This document shows positions 7,952-15,143 of a stretch of 18,905 nt of DNA, one piece after another. The notes under the pieces are model-generated. The model was not told the DNA's origin, did no database searches, and saw only the letters and a list, made by a program, of their open reading frames with translations. How positions within the stretch are numbered: position 1 is the stretch's first letter; each line of letters opens with the position of its first letter. Where the stretch lies: contig JBNAWB010000051.1 of NCBI GenBank assembly GCA_049699975.1, positions 1-18,905 of the forward strand, given 5' to 3'. The position numbers were made by a program, and so were the translations under genes. Origin of the DNA: CAZAGD01 sp049699975 (lineage in GTDB: Bacteria; Desulfobacterota; SM23-61).

Positions 7952-9364
7952 ATGAAACCCAGAATTTTAGTCGTTGATGATGAAGTGCGCATGCAGCGCC
8001 TCTTTGAGATTAATCTGAGCCCCAAATACGAGATCTTGACCTGCGGCGACGGAGTAGAAGCCCTGGAACTGATTAAAGCGAAAGATTTCCACCTGCTCAT
8101 TACCGATCTGAAAATGCCGCGCATGGATGGGCTCACTCTTTTACAGGAGGTGCGCCGGATGCAGCCTTCCTTACCCATAATTATTACTACCGCCTATGGC
8201 ACCATTGAAAGCGCTGTGCAAGCGATGAAGGAAGGGGCCGTTGATTACATTCTTAAACCCATCAAAATGGAGGAGATGGAAATATTAATTGAAAAAACTC
8301 TCTCTATTAGTCGCCTGCGCGATGAAAATCTGGAGCTGCGGCAAGAATTAAAGGCCATATTCGGTCACGAAAATATTGTGGGTCAGCATCCGGCCATGCA
8401 GAAGGTTGTGCAACTCATCCATCAAGTTGCCCAAACCAAAGCCACAGTCCTGATTCAGGGAGAAAGTGGTACGGGTAAGGAACTGGTAGCTCGGGCCATT
8501 CATTATGAGAGTGACCGTTCCAGTAAACCTTTTGTGGTTATTAACTGCGCGGCTATTCCGGCCAATCTCTTAGAAAGCGAACTTTTCGGCCATGAAAAAG
8601 GGGCTTTTACTGGAGCCGTGCGTACCAAAAAAGGCAGGCTGGAGCTGGCGGATAAGGGCACTCTTTTTCTCGATGAAATTGGGGAGATGCCCAAAGAGTT
8701 GCAAGTAAAAATTTTACGCGTCATCGAAGAACAAAAGTTTCAAAGAGTGGGGGGGACAGAAGATATCGAAGTTGACAATCGGATAATTGCGGCTTCTAAT
8801 AAAGATCTCAGGCAGGCTGTGGAAGCGGATACCTTCCGTGATGACTTATATTATCGCTTAAAGGTCATAACTATTTTTATTCCTCCTCTACGGGAAAGGA
8901 AAGAAGATATCCCTCTTTTAGTTGATCATTTTCTCCAGAAACATCGAGGTATATGTAAAAAAGAAATTAAGGGCGTAAGTGAACGGGCCATGCAGGCGCT
9001 GATGGAATACTCTTGGCCTGGAAATGTGCGGGAATTAGAAAATGCCCTCCTGCGGGGTATGGTCTTATGCCGCGGTGACTTTATTGACTTAGAAGATTTA
9101 CCCGAAGAATTAAATAAGCAAAATATCCCTCCCCGGGAATTTGAAAGAGTTGTGCCCACTGATCGGCATGAACTCGTGCAGATGAAAAAACAAGCCCAAC
9201 AGCGCATTAAAGAAGAAATCGAGAAAAATTTTATTATCGATGCCCTTCGCCGAGGCAAAGGGAATATTCAGCGCTCTGCCGCCATGGTAAATATGGACCG
9301 CCGCCAATTTCAAAACTTGATAAAAAAATATGGCATCTCTAAACAGGACTTTGAAAAAGATTAG
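7952..9364 (+). CDS. NtrC-family sigma-54-dependent response regulator
   Basis: Activator that, when phosphorylated by the upstream kinase, should remodel sigma-54 RNA polymerase. I start it at ATG 7952 (470 residues), because MKPRILVVDDE is the canonical receiver opening. A TTG at 7901 would only add residues inside the kinase overlap. The receiver covers 1-120, with acidic pocket D9/D10, phospho-acceptor D52 and K102. The AAA+ domain has Walker A GESGTGKE (170-177), the sigma-54 contact loop GAFTGA (217-222), Walker B GTLFLDE (236-242) and the Arg-finger region at 295-303. A Fis-type helix-turn-helix spans about 425-465. All key residues are present, so it should be active. A palindrome suitable as its binding site lies four bases after its stop and a sigma-54 promoter follows at 9561. 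Confidence 0.95.
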   Translation: MKPRILVVDDEVRMQRLFEINLSPKYEILTCGDGVEALELIKAKDFHLLITDLKMPRMDGLTLLQEVRRMQPSLPIIITTAYGTIESAVQAMKEGAVDYILKPIKMEEMEILIEKTLSISRLRDENLELRQELKAIFGHENIVGQHPAMQKVVQLIHQVAQTKATVLIQGESGTGKELVARAIHYESDRSSKPFVVINCAAIPANLLESELFGHEKGAFTGAVRTKKGRLELADKGTLFLDEIGEMPKELQVKILRVIEEQKFQRVGGTEDIEVDNRIIAASNKDLRQAVEADTFRDDLYYRLKVITIFIPPLRERKEDIPLLVDHFLQKHRGICKKEIKGVSERAMQALMEYSWPGNVRELENALLRGMVLCRGDFIDLEDLPEELNKQNIPPREFERVVPTDRHELVQMKKQAQQRIKEEIEKNFIIDALRRGKGNIQRSAAMVNMDRRQFQNLIKKYGISKQDFEKD

Positions 9365-9367
9365 GAT

Positions 9368-9394
9368 CAAGTGCGAATATTTTATTCGCACTTG
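9368..9394 (+). promoter_or_regulatory. Strong palindrome, candidate enhancer site for the sigma-54 regulator
   Basis: CAAGTGCGAATA and TATTCGCACTTG are perfect inverted repeats around TTT. The core can be read as GTGCGAAT-N5-ATTCGCAC, a two-half-site layout like those bound by Fis-type domains of NtrC relatives. The right half recurs as ATTCGCAC at 9404-9411, 20 bp further along, about two helical turns. The centre is about 194 bp upstream of the -12 element of the promoter at 9561-9576, in the range usual for enhancers. As an alternative it could be a terminator stem of the operon, but no T-run follows on either strand. Confidence 0.5.
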
Positions 9395-9560
9395 AAATAA
9401 AAAATTCGCACCAAATAACTTTTTGGAATAATTAATAATTCCTTAATTCTCCTCCTCCCCTTCCCGGAAAGCCGGGTCCTAATTACTCTTGGGGCATAAC
9501 CTTTTCATTAAATTATTTAATAATTTCAATGGCTTAATTTTTACAAAATAGTCCCTCTCC

Positions 9561-9576
9561 TGGCGTATATTTTGCT
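9561..9576 (+). promoter_or_regulatory. Sigma-54 (-24/-12) promoter of the radical SAM gene
   Basis: TGGC-N7-TTGCT fits the sigma-54 consensus TGGCAC-N5-TTGCW with exact GG to GC spacing, and C precedes it as the pyrimidine of the consensus. The predicted start is near 9587, giving a leader of about 35 bases before ATG 9621. A sigma-70 alternative (TTTACA 9540-9545 with TATATT 9566-9571) has a poor 20-bp spacer. Confidence 0.65.
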
Positions 9577-9608
9577 AATAAAAAAGATTATTGGAAAATA
9601 ACAAACAA

Positions 9609-9614
9609 AAGGAG
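9609..9614 (+). promoter_or_regulatory. Ribosome binding site that sets the radical SAM start
   Basis: AAGGAG lies six bases before ATG 9621. The in-frame TTG at 9591 has no SD, so 9621 is the start. Confidence 0.85.
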
Positions 9615-9620
9615 AATAAA

Positions 9621-11273
9621 ATGGCTATTGGAGAATTGATTCGTGATTTAAAAAGAAGAGTAACTGGCGGGGAGATCTCCAAAATAGAGCCCTATTATCC
9701 ACCCACGCAAAATATTCCCATCGGATTACCCAAAGAGGTACAGAGCCTTTGTCCTGAATGTCGAAAAATAATTCCTGCTAAAATTTTGGAAAAAGATGGG
9801 CGGGTGCTCATGGAAAAAACTTGCTCTGAGCATGGTTTTTTCCAGGATTTAATTTCTGCCCTCCCCTCTCTTTATAAAAAGGCCGAACGCTGGACTTACG
9901 AAGACGGAGATGGAATTTTAAACCCCCAAATTCAGGGAGCAAAAGTTTGCCCGGATGACTGCGGCCTCTGCGATTTACACATTAGTCATGCCGCCTTGGC
10001 CAACATCGATTTAACTAATCGTTGCAATTTGCGCTGTCCAATTTGCTTCGCCAACGCTAATGTTCAAGGCTATGTTTATGAACCTACTTACGAACAGGTC
10101 GTGGAAATGCTCACCATGCTCCGGAATATTAAACCGGTCTTCCCGCCGGCCGTGCAATTTTCAGGCGGCGAGCCAACCATCCATCCCCGATTTTTGGATA
10201 TTCTTAAAGCCGCCCGAGCCATGGGCTTTAGCCATTTGCAAATCGCCTCCAACGGCATCCGCTTAGCTAAAGACTTGGAGTTTGCCCGCAAATGTAAGGA
10301 AGCCGGATTATATACTGTTTATTTGCAGTTTGACGGCACGGATGATGAAGTTTATCAAAAAACCAGAGGTTTGAAAGGGCTTTGGGAACTTAAACAAAAG
10401 GCAGTAGAAAATGCCCGCCTGGCAGGTTTACGCATAGTGTTGGTCCCCACTATTATTAAAACTATAAATGATGACCAAGTGGGAAAAATTTTACAGTACG
10501 CCATAGAAAATGCAGATGTAATTAGCGGCATAAGCTATCAACCGGTAGCGTTTACTGGACGGATTTCTAAAGAAGAAAGGGAAAAACAACGCTATACCCT
10601 TTCTGATTTGGCTTTAGACATAGAAAGACAAACAGGATATTTAACCGCCTTAGAGGATTGGTACCCCCTCTCGGTAACCTCTCCTTTTTCCAAATTGCTG
10701 AGCGCTATTTGGAAGTATGAAGTGATGAAGATTACCTCCCATCCGGACTGTGGCATCGGTACTTACATCTTCGTCAATTCCAAGACTAAGAGCGTTACGC
10801 CTATTACTAAGCTAATCGATATTGAAGGGTTCACTATGGACTTAAACAAATTAGTGAAACAGAGGATTTCCCATATCCGTTCCCTTACCGCCTTGAGCGC
10901 CCAGCAGCTCTTAAAGAAGCATTTCCGGGAAGAAGAAGCTAAAGACGGCATGACTCCGCAAGTTTGTTTAGAGCTTTTCCAGGGCATTGTAGATAAAGAA
11001 GCGCAAAGACGCGTGGAACTGATCTACAACTGGCATATGATGTTAGTAGGTGGTATGCACTTCCAGGATGGATATAACTACAATGTGGACCGCGTCAAGC
11101 GCTGTTGCATTCACTATGCGGCCCCTAATGGCCGAATTTATCCCTTCTGCGCCTATAACTCTGGACCCGTTTTCCGAGAAAAGATTGAAAAAGAGTTTGC
11201 TATTCCCTTGGATGAATGGCGGCGCCGTCATCAGCACTTAGAAGAGAGTGAATACTTCCTCCAGCAAGTCTAA
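9621..11273 (+). CDS. tes: Radical SAM protein of the tetraether lipid synthase (Tes, COG1964) family
   Basis: Radical SAM enzyme of 550 residues. The N-terminal metal site has CPEC (44-47) and C68 before EHG. C110, C114 and C117 (CPDDCGLC) probably ligate an auxiliary cluster. The radical SAM cysteines are C135, C139 and C142 (CNLRCPIC), followed by SGGEPT at 181-186. Further conserved cysteines lie in HPDCGIGTYIF (C377) and in KRCCIHYAAPNGRIYPFC (C495, C496, C510). From memory this cysteine pattern matches archaeal Tes (MJ0619, MA_1486), which joins archaeol tails by sp3 carbon-carbon coupling to make macrocyclic or membrane-spanning lipids through several metal sites. Bacterial homologs are known, but their substrates are mostly unproven. 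The gene stands alone between a sigma-54 promoter and a strong terminator. Family assignment is firm; a role in linking lipid tails in a bacterium is inference. Confidence 0.8.
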   Translation: MAIGELIRDLKRRVTGGEISKIEPYYPPTQNIPIGLPKEVQSLCPECRKIIPAKILEKDGRVLMEKTCSEHGFFQDLISALPSLYKKAERWTYEDGDGILNPQIQGAKVCPDDCGLCDLHISHAALANIDLTNRCNLRCPICFANANVQGYVYEPTYEQVVEMLTMLRNIKPVFPPAVQFSGGEPTIHPRFLDILKAARAMGFSHLQIASNGIRLAKDLEFARKCKEAGLYTVYLQFDGTDDEVYQKTRGLKGLWELKQKAVENARLAGLRIVLVPTIIKTINDDQVGKILQYAIENADVISGISYQPVAFTGRISKEEREKQRYTLSDLALDIERQTGYLTALEDWYPLSVTSPFSKLLSAIWKYEVMKITSHPDCGIGTYIFVNSKTKSVTPITKLIDIEGFTMDLNKLVKQRISHIRSLTALSAQQLLKKHFREEEAKDGMTPQVCLELFQGIVDKEAQRRVELIYNWHMMLVGGMHFQDGYNYNVDRVKRCCIHYAAPNGRIYPFCAYNSGPVFREKIEKEFAIPLDEWRRRHQHLEESEYFLQQV

Positions 11274-11279
11274 AGTAAA

Positions 11280-11312
11280 CTAAAAAGGGAGACGCAACGT
11301 CTCCCTTTTTAG
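11280..11312 (+). terminator. Rho-independent terminator after the radical SAM gene
   Basis: CTAAAAAGGGAGACG and CGTCTCCCTTTTTAG form a perfect 15-bp stem with a CAA loop and a run of five T in the 3' arm. It begins seven bases after the stop codon. Its A-rich 5' arm also makes it a possible terminator for the opposing minus-strand gene at 11413. Confidence 0.92.
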
Positions 11313-11412
11313 TAGGCTTATTTTGCTTCCTAATTCTCTTCATCCCTTCTTATGATGGCTGCTTGTTTATTTTTTGGCTAAAATATGAATCTCCCTGGCC
11401 GGCAAGAAAAAT

Positions 11413-11760
11413 TTAAGATTTATCACCCTCTCCTGCCCGCAGGCCGTAATAATAGCGATAAAGCAAAAGGATGCCTATAATTAGTAAAATAATAGGCCCT
11501 ACCAGATCGCTCCAGGCTTCAAATTCTGGGAAAAATTCAATTACAAAATTAACTACAAAAAGAATTACACCTATGCCCCCCACAATCCATCCGGCCCAAG
11601 TGCGCCGATTAATCAAGAAAAGTCCCACCCCAATTACCACCAGGAGCAATGGCCAACTTGTCTCAAAATTAAGGATGAATAAACGGTGGAGGAGAAGCAG
11701 AGCTCCTAAAGTTACCAGAATAAGCCCACTTAAAAGTAGCCCCCTTTTCTTTCTACTCAT
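11413..11760 (-). CDS. Small membrane protein with four helices (LiaF/DUF5668-like)
   Basis: Hypothetical inner-membrane protein of 115 residues with four hydrophobic segments at about 8-27, 34-49, 54-72 and 84-104, a basic start (MSRKKRG) and a polar C-terminus. The pattern of short helices and the phrases WPLLLVVIGVGLFL and IGILLLYR resemble the LiaI/LiaF transmembrane region and DUF5668, families linked to envelope-stress sensing. The match is by eye and the function is unknown. GGGGAG lies upstream of the ATG. The gene has its own predicted promoter (11791-11819) and a palindrome like those before the liv and acyl-CoA operons, so it may belong to the same regulon. It faces the radical SAM gene, with the terminator at 11280-11312 between them. 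Confidence 0.75.
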   Translation of the reverse strand: MSRKKRGLLLSGLILVTLGALLLLHRLFILNFETSWPLLLVVIGVGLFLINRRTWAGWIVGGIGVILFVVNFVIEFFPEFEAWSDLVGPIILLIIGILLLYRYYYGLRAGEGDKS

Positions 11761-11790
11761 TAAATGTTTCTCCCCTAATCAATTTGAATT

Positions 11791-11819
11791 TTAATATCAT
11801 GTCTGCTAAAGTATTTCAA
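11791..11819 (-). promoter_or_regulatory. Sigma-70-type promoter of the small membrane protein
   Basis: On the minus strand, TTGAAA (11819-11814) is separated by 17 bp from TATTAA (11796-11791). The start would be near 11784, leaving a leader of about 24 bases. Confidence 0.5.
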
Positions 11820-11832
11820 GAGGAAAACGTAC

Positions 11833-11847
11833 TTGACCGTTGATCAA
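11833..11847 (-). promoter_or_regulatory. Operator-like palindrome, third site
   Basis: Read on the minus strand, TTGATCAACGGTCAA matches the liv site at 12 of 15 positions and shares ACGGTCA with both other sites. It lies 13 bp upstream of its -35 box, against 12 bp in the other two. The surrounding 54-bp conservation is not present here, so this is an independent instance of the short motif. Confidence 0.5.
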
Positions 11848-11891
11848 TTTTATTAATTAGAGCAAATTATATTTTACATCACAAACTATGA

Positions 11892-11974
11892 GTCATTGCG
11901 AGAACCCCGCACTTAATGCGGGGGACGAAGCAATCTTAAAGCGAGATGGTTACCCCATTAGGGCTTGCCATGAC
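11892..11974. repeat. Short palindromic interspersed repeat
   Basis: The element opens with GTCATTGCGAG and closes with CTTGCCATGAC, an imperfect terminal inverted repeat (9 of 11). Inside is a nested hairpin in which ATTGC (11895-11899) pairs with GCAAT (11930-11934) and CCCCGCA (11905-11911) pairs with TGCGGGG (11917-11923). The wording resembles the dispersed intergenic palindrome with GTCATTGCGAG and GAAGCAATC cores that I recall from many bacterial genomes. Only one copy is visible here, so its dispersal in this genome is inferred. Confidence 0.65.
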
Positions 11975-12112
11975 AGCTTTTCTATGAAAAGGAGTAAAAC
12001 ATTTAATGCTCTCCTTAATAAATTTTAGCTCAGGTTAGGACTGATAAATCCTTGCCTGGCTCAGGCAAAAGAAGAACGAAAGGTTAATTAAAATGTTTCA
12101 AGAAAAATTTCC

Positions 12113-12118
12113 TATAAT
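12113..12118 (+). promoter_or_regulatory. Candidate -10 box of the helicase gene
   Basis: TATAAT is a perfect -10 hexamer 32 bases upstream of ATG 12150. No good -35 lies at 16-18 bp. The nearest is TTAAAA at 12088-12093 with a 19-bp spacer. Confidence 0.35.
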
Positions 12119-12149
12119 TTTTTGCCTACTATGAGGGTATGAAAAATTA

Positions 12150-15119
12150 ATGGGCATAAACAAGACTCGCTTTAACCAGATGCAACATTTTTTAGAAAGC
12201 CTGAAAAAGAATCGTTATTATGCTCCCCAAATAGTCTATCATCATAGAATTCCTCCTCAAGAGGGAAAGTGGATAAGGGAAGAGCAGATTTCTCCCGTGC
12301 TAATTAAATCTTTGCGCAATTTGCGGATAAACGCCCTTTACGCCCACCAGGCCTTGGCCTTACAAATGATAAGGCAAGGCAAGAATGTGGTCGTGGCCAC
12401 TCCCACGGCCAGCGGCAAGACTTTAATCTACACTTTACCCGTGGTAGAAAGTTTACTTCAAGACCCTAAGACCAAGGCTCTATATATCTTTCCTTTAAAA
12501 GCCTTGGAGCAAGATCAACTAAAAGCCCTGCAACAATTTATAGCTCCCCTCGAGCCGGACTTAAATCTGCCCATCCCCGCGGCCATCTATGATGGAGATA
12601 CTTCTTCTTATCGTCGCCAAAAAATTCGTGAAATTATACCACCCGTACTTATTACTAATCCAGACATGGTTCATTTAAGCCTACTCCCTTTCCATACTCA
12701 ATGGGCAGCCTTCTTTCAAAACCTGCGGTATGTTATTCTGGATGAACTGCATACTTATCGAGGAATCTTCGGTTCGCACCTTACCCAAATTATGCGCCGC
12801 CTGGGCCGGGTTTGTGAATTTTATGGTGCCCATCCCCAATTCATTGCCTGTTCCGCTACCATAGCTAATCCTCAAGAATTTGCCGAGAAGATAACTGGTC
12901 TTCCTTTTGCAGCGGTGGTAGAAAGTGGAGCGCCGCGCCCGGCCAAAAATTTTCTCTTCCTGAACCCCACCTCCAGCCCCTATACTCTGGCCGCCAAACT
13001 TTTCTTGGACTGTTTAGATTATGGCTGGCGTACCTTGGCCTTCACCCAAGCCCGAAAAATTACCGAATTATTGCACGCTTGGGTATTAAAAGATCGCCCA
13101 GATTGGCGAGCCAGAGTTAGCTCTTACCGGGCCGGATTTCTCCCTGAAGAAAGGCGAGAAATAGAGAGCAAGTTATTAAGCGGAGAGCTCTGGGGAGTTA
13201 TCTCTACGAGTGCCTTAGAATTGGGCATAGATATCGGCGGCCTGGATGTTTGCATCCTGGTGGGTTACCCAGGAACTATTGCTACCACCTGGCAGCGGGG
13301 TGGTCGGGTAGGCCGAGGCGACCAAGAATCATTAATCGCTCTGATTGCTCAGCCTGATGCCTTGGATCAATACTTCATGCGGCACCCTCAAGACTTCTTC
13401 CAGCGCGGCTTTGAAAAAGCCATAGTGGATCCCCATAACTCCGTAATTGTTTCCAAACACCTTATTTGCGCGGGGGCGGAAATTCCTTTGCGTCTAGATG
13501 ATAATTTTTTCCCCCTTAATAAATATCGTCCTTTAGTCGAGCAATTGGTCTCCGCCAAAGAACTTTTACCCAGCGCTTCGGGGCGGGAATGGTTCGCCCA
13601 TCGCCTACATCCCCACCGGCTGGTAGATATTCGTTCAGCAGGAGAAGGATTTACTATTTTTGAAGAAAAAACTAAACGCTTGATTGGCCAGATCAGTGTG
13701 CCCCGAGTTTATACCGAATGTCATCCAGGCGCCATTTACCTGCATCGCGCCGATACTTATTTAATTAAAAACCTTGACTTGGGCAAAAGAGAGGTCTGGG
13801 CGGAAGCGATAGAAGTAGATTATTACACCCGCGCCCTGCAACAAAAGGAGACGGAAATTCTATTTGTAAATCTGCAAAAAGAATTTCCGCGCTTCGCGGC
13901 CTGTTATGGGCGCCTCAAAGTTACGGAAAAAGTCATTGGTTTTGAAAAACGACGCATCTTCGGTCAAGATCTCCTGCAAGTCCAAGAGTTGGATTTGCCA
14001 TCCTATGTCTTTGAGACTATGGGCCTTTGGATAATCCTTCCTCCCGAAATACCTTCTCTGGTCAAAAGAGAAGGGGGACATTTCATGGGCGGAATTCATG
14101 CCCTCGAACACGCCGCCATTGCTCTCTTCCCGCTCTTTGCCCTGTGCGATCGCAACGATGTGGGCGGAATATGTTATCCCGTCCACCCGCAATTGGGAAA
14201 ACCGGCCGTCTTTATCTATGACGGCTATCCCGGAGGCGTTGGCTTGGCGGAATACGGTTACACTTTCCTTACCGAGCTTCTGCAAAAAACTCTGGAATTG
14301 ATAAAGAACTGTCCTTGCTTAGACGGTTGTCCCTCATGTGTCCATTCTCCTAAATGTGGTTCAGGTAATAAGCCTTTAGATAAAAAGGCGGCTGAAATTA
14401 TTTTGCATTGGCTAACCAACGGGGAAGCAATAGAAAAAGAAAATAATCAGTATTTTTCCCCGCCCTCCGCCCAATTTTTTTTAATAGAAGAGGTCAACGA
14501 TAAAGTAAATAGCTTTGCCCAACCTTTTCATCCACCCGAAAAGCTATTAGCCGAATTTTCCCAGCACCGCATTCTCTTCCTCGATTTAGAAACGCAACGT
14601 AGTGCCGAAGAAGTGGGCGGTTGGCAGAATAAGCACCTCATGCGCCTGGCTGTGGCCGTGATTTATGATTCCCAGGAAAATTCCTTCACGGTCTTTACCG
14701 AAGAGCAGGTCCATGAATTAATTGCCAAGCTGCAAACGGCCGAACTAATTGTCGGTTTTAACATCTTTAATTTTGACTACCAAGTACTGCGGGGTTATAC
14801 TCCTTTCCCTTTAGGCAAGCTTAAAACCTTTGATATCTTAGAAGAAGTGACTAATTGCTTGGGCTATCGCCTTTCTCTAAACCATTTGGCCCATAAAACT
14901 CTGCAAGTAATGAAAACGGCTGATGGACTCCAATCTCTGCAATGGTTCAAGGAAGGCCGCCTTGATGAAGTGATCGCTTATTGTCGTCAGGATGTGGAAA
15001 TTACTAAAAACTTATTCCTTTTCGGATTAGCTAACGGCTATCTCCTGTTTACTACTAAAAATGACCAGTTAGTACGTCTTCCTGTTTCCTGGGATTTAGC
15101 TAAGATATTGGCCGCCTAA
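12150..15119 (+). CDS. MrfA/YprA-type DEAD/H-box helicase fused to a DEDDy exonuclease domain
   Basis: Large DNA-repair type protein of 989 residues. The superfamily 2 helicase core has Walker A ATPTASGK (83-90), the DELH box (198-201), SAT (235-237), and motif VI QRGGRVGRG (382-390). The Zn-binding DUF1998/MZB region follows (about 645-745) with C721, C723, C727, C730 and C736. A C-terminal RNase H-like nuclease (about 805-960) has DLE at D812/E814, D876 and YCRQD (Y944, D948), a complete DEDDy set. In Bacillus subtilis MrfA and MrfB are separate proteins that remove mitomycin-C lesions, and here the same two activities appear in one chain. A GAGGG 12 bases before the ATG is a weak SD. The gene appears monocistronic and converges on the UspA-family gene with only 24 bases between stops. 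Confidence 0.88.
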   Translation: MGINKTRFNQMQHFLESLKKNRYYAPQIVYHHRIPPQEGKWIREEQISPVLIKSLRNLRINALYAHQALALQMIRQGKNVVVATPTASGKTLIYTLPVVESLLQDPKTKALYIFPLKALEQDQLKALQQFIAPLEPDLNLPIPAAIYDGDTSSYRRQKIREIIPPVLITNPDMVHLSLLPFHTQWAAFFQNLRYVILDELHTYRGIFGSHLTQIMRRLGRVCEFYGAHPQFIACSATIANPQEFAEKITGLPFAAVVESGAPRPAKNFLFLNPTSSPYTLAAKLFLDCLDYGWRTLAFTQARKITELLHAWVLKDRPDWRARVSSYRAGFLPEERREIESKLLSGELWGVISTSALELGIDIGGLDVCILVGYPGTIATTWQRGGRVGRGDQESLIALIAQPDALDQYFMRHPQDFFQRGFEKAIVDPHNSVIVSKHLICAGAEIPLRLDDNFFPLNKYRPLVEQLVSAKELLPSASGREWFAHRLHPHRLVDIRSAGEGFTIFEEKTKRLIGQISVPRVYTECHPGAIYLHRADTYLIKNLDLGKREVWAEAIEVDYYTRALQQKETEILFVNLQKEFPRFAACYGRLKVTEKVIGFEKRRIFGQDLLQVQELDLPSYVFETMGLWIILPPEIPSLVKREGGHFMGGIHALEHAAIALFPLFALCDRNDVGGICYPVHPQLGKPAVFIYDGYPGGVGLAEYGYTFLTELLQKTLELIKNCPCLDGCPSCVHSPKCGSGNKPLDKKAAEIILHWLTNGEAIEKENNQYFSPPSAQFFLIEEVNDKVNSFAQPFHPPEKLLAEFSQHRILFLDLETQRSAEEVGGWQNKHLMRLAVAVIYDSQENSFTVFTEEQVHELIAKLQTAELIVGFNIFNFDYQVLRGYTPFPLGKLKTFDILEEVTNCLGYRLSLNHLAHKTLQVMKTADGLQSLQWFKEGRLDEVIAYCRQDVEITKNLFLFGLANGYLLFTTKNDQLVRLPVSWDLAKILAA

Positions 15120-15143
15120 AGGGGAGGTGGAAAAAAGTTTTGC

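Larger units (their letters stand above)
9365..9620 (+). other. Intergenic region upstream of the radical SAM gene
   Basis: The region holds no ORF of note. It contains a 12-bp-arm palindrome (9368-9394), an extra half-site (9404-9411), an AT-rich near-palindrome GGAATAATTAATAATTCC (9425-9442), a small GC stem CCCGG/CCGGG (9463-9476), a very AT-rich stretch (about 9510-9550) and a sigma-54 promoter (9561-9576). The order enhancer site, bendable AT-rich DNA, -24/-12 promoter is that of a sigma-54-controlled gene. Confidence 0.6.
11761..12149. other. 389-base divergent intergenic region
   Basis: No ORF of note. From left to right it holds the minus-strand promoter (11791-11819), an operator-like palindrome (11833-11847), an 83-bp palindromic dispersed repeat (11892-11974), a small perfect stem TTGCCTG-GCT-CAGGCAA (12052-12068) and a TATAAT box (12113-12118) for the helicase gene. 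The stem at 12052 has no T-run on either strand and its role is unclear. Confidence 0.6.

Noticed and set aside
8508..8525. TGACCGTTCCAG inside the regulator gene as a fourth operator
   Set aside because: It shares only the TGACCGT half, lies in the conserved coding sequence of the AAA+ domain and has no promoter beside it.
9591..9620. TTG at 9591 as start of the radical SAM gene
   Set aside because: It lies only a few bases downstream of the predicted transcript start and has no SD, while ATG 9621 has AAGGAG at six bases.
11314..11330. GGCTTATTTTGC as another sigma-54 promoter
   Set aside because: The spacing between GG and GC is two bases short, the TGG is missing, and no plus-strand gene follows.
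12052..12068. TTGCCTG-GCT-CAGGCAA as a terminator
   Set aside because: The stem is only seven pairs and no T-run follows on either strand. No gene ends nearby.
13860..14285. 141-codon reading frame on the minus strand inside the helicase gene
   Set aside because: It is the complement of the conserved helicase C-terminal region, has no SD or promoter, and resembles no known protein. Other long antisense frames (204-623, 5256-5612, 7888-8178) are rejected for the same reason.
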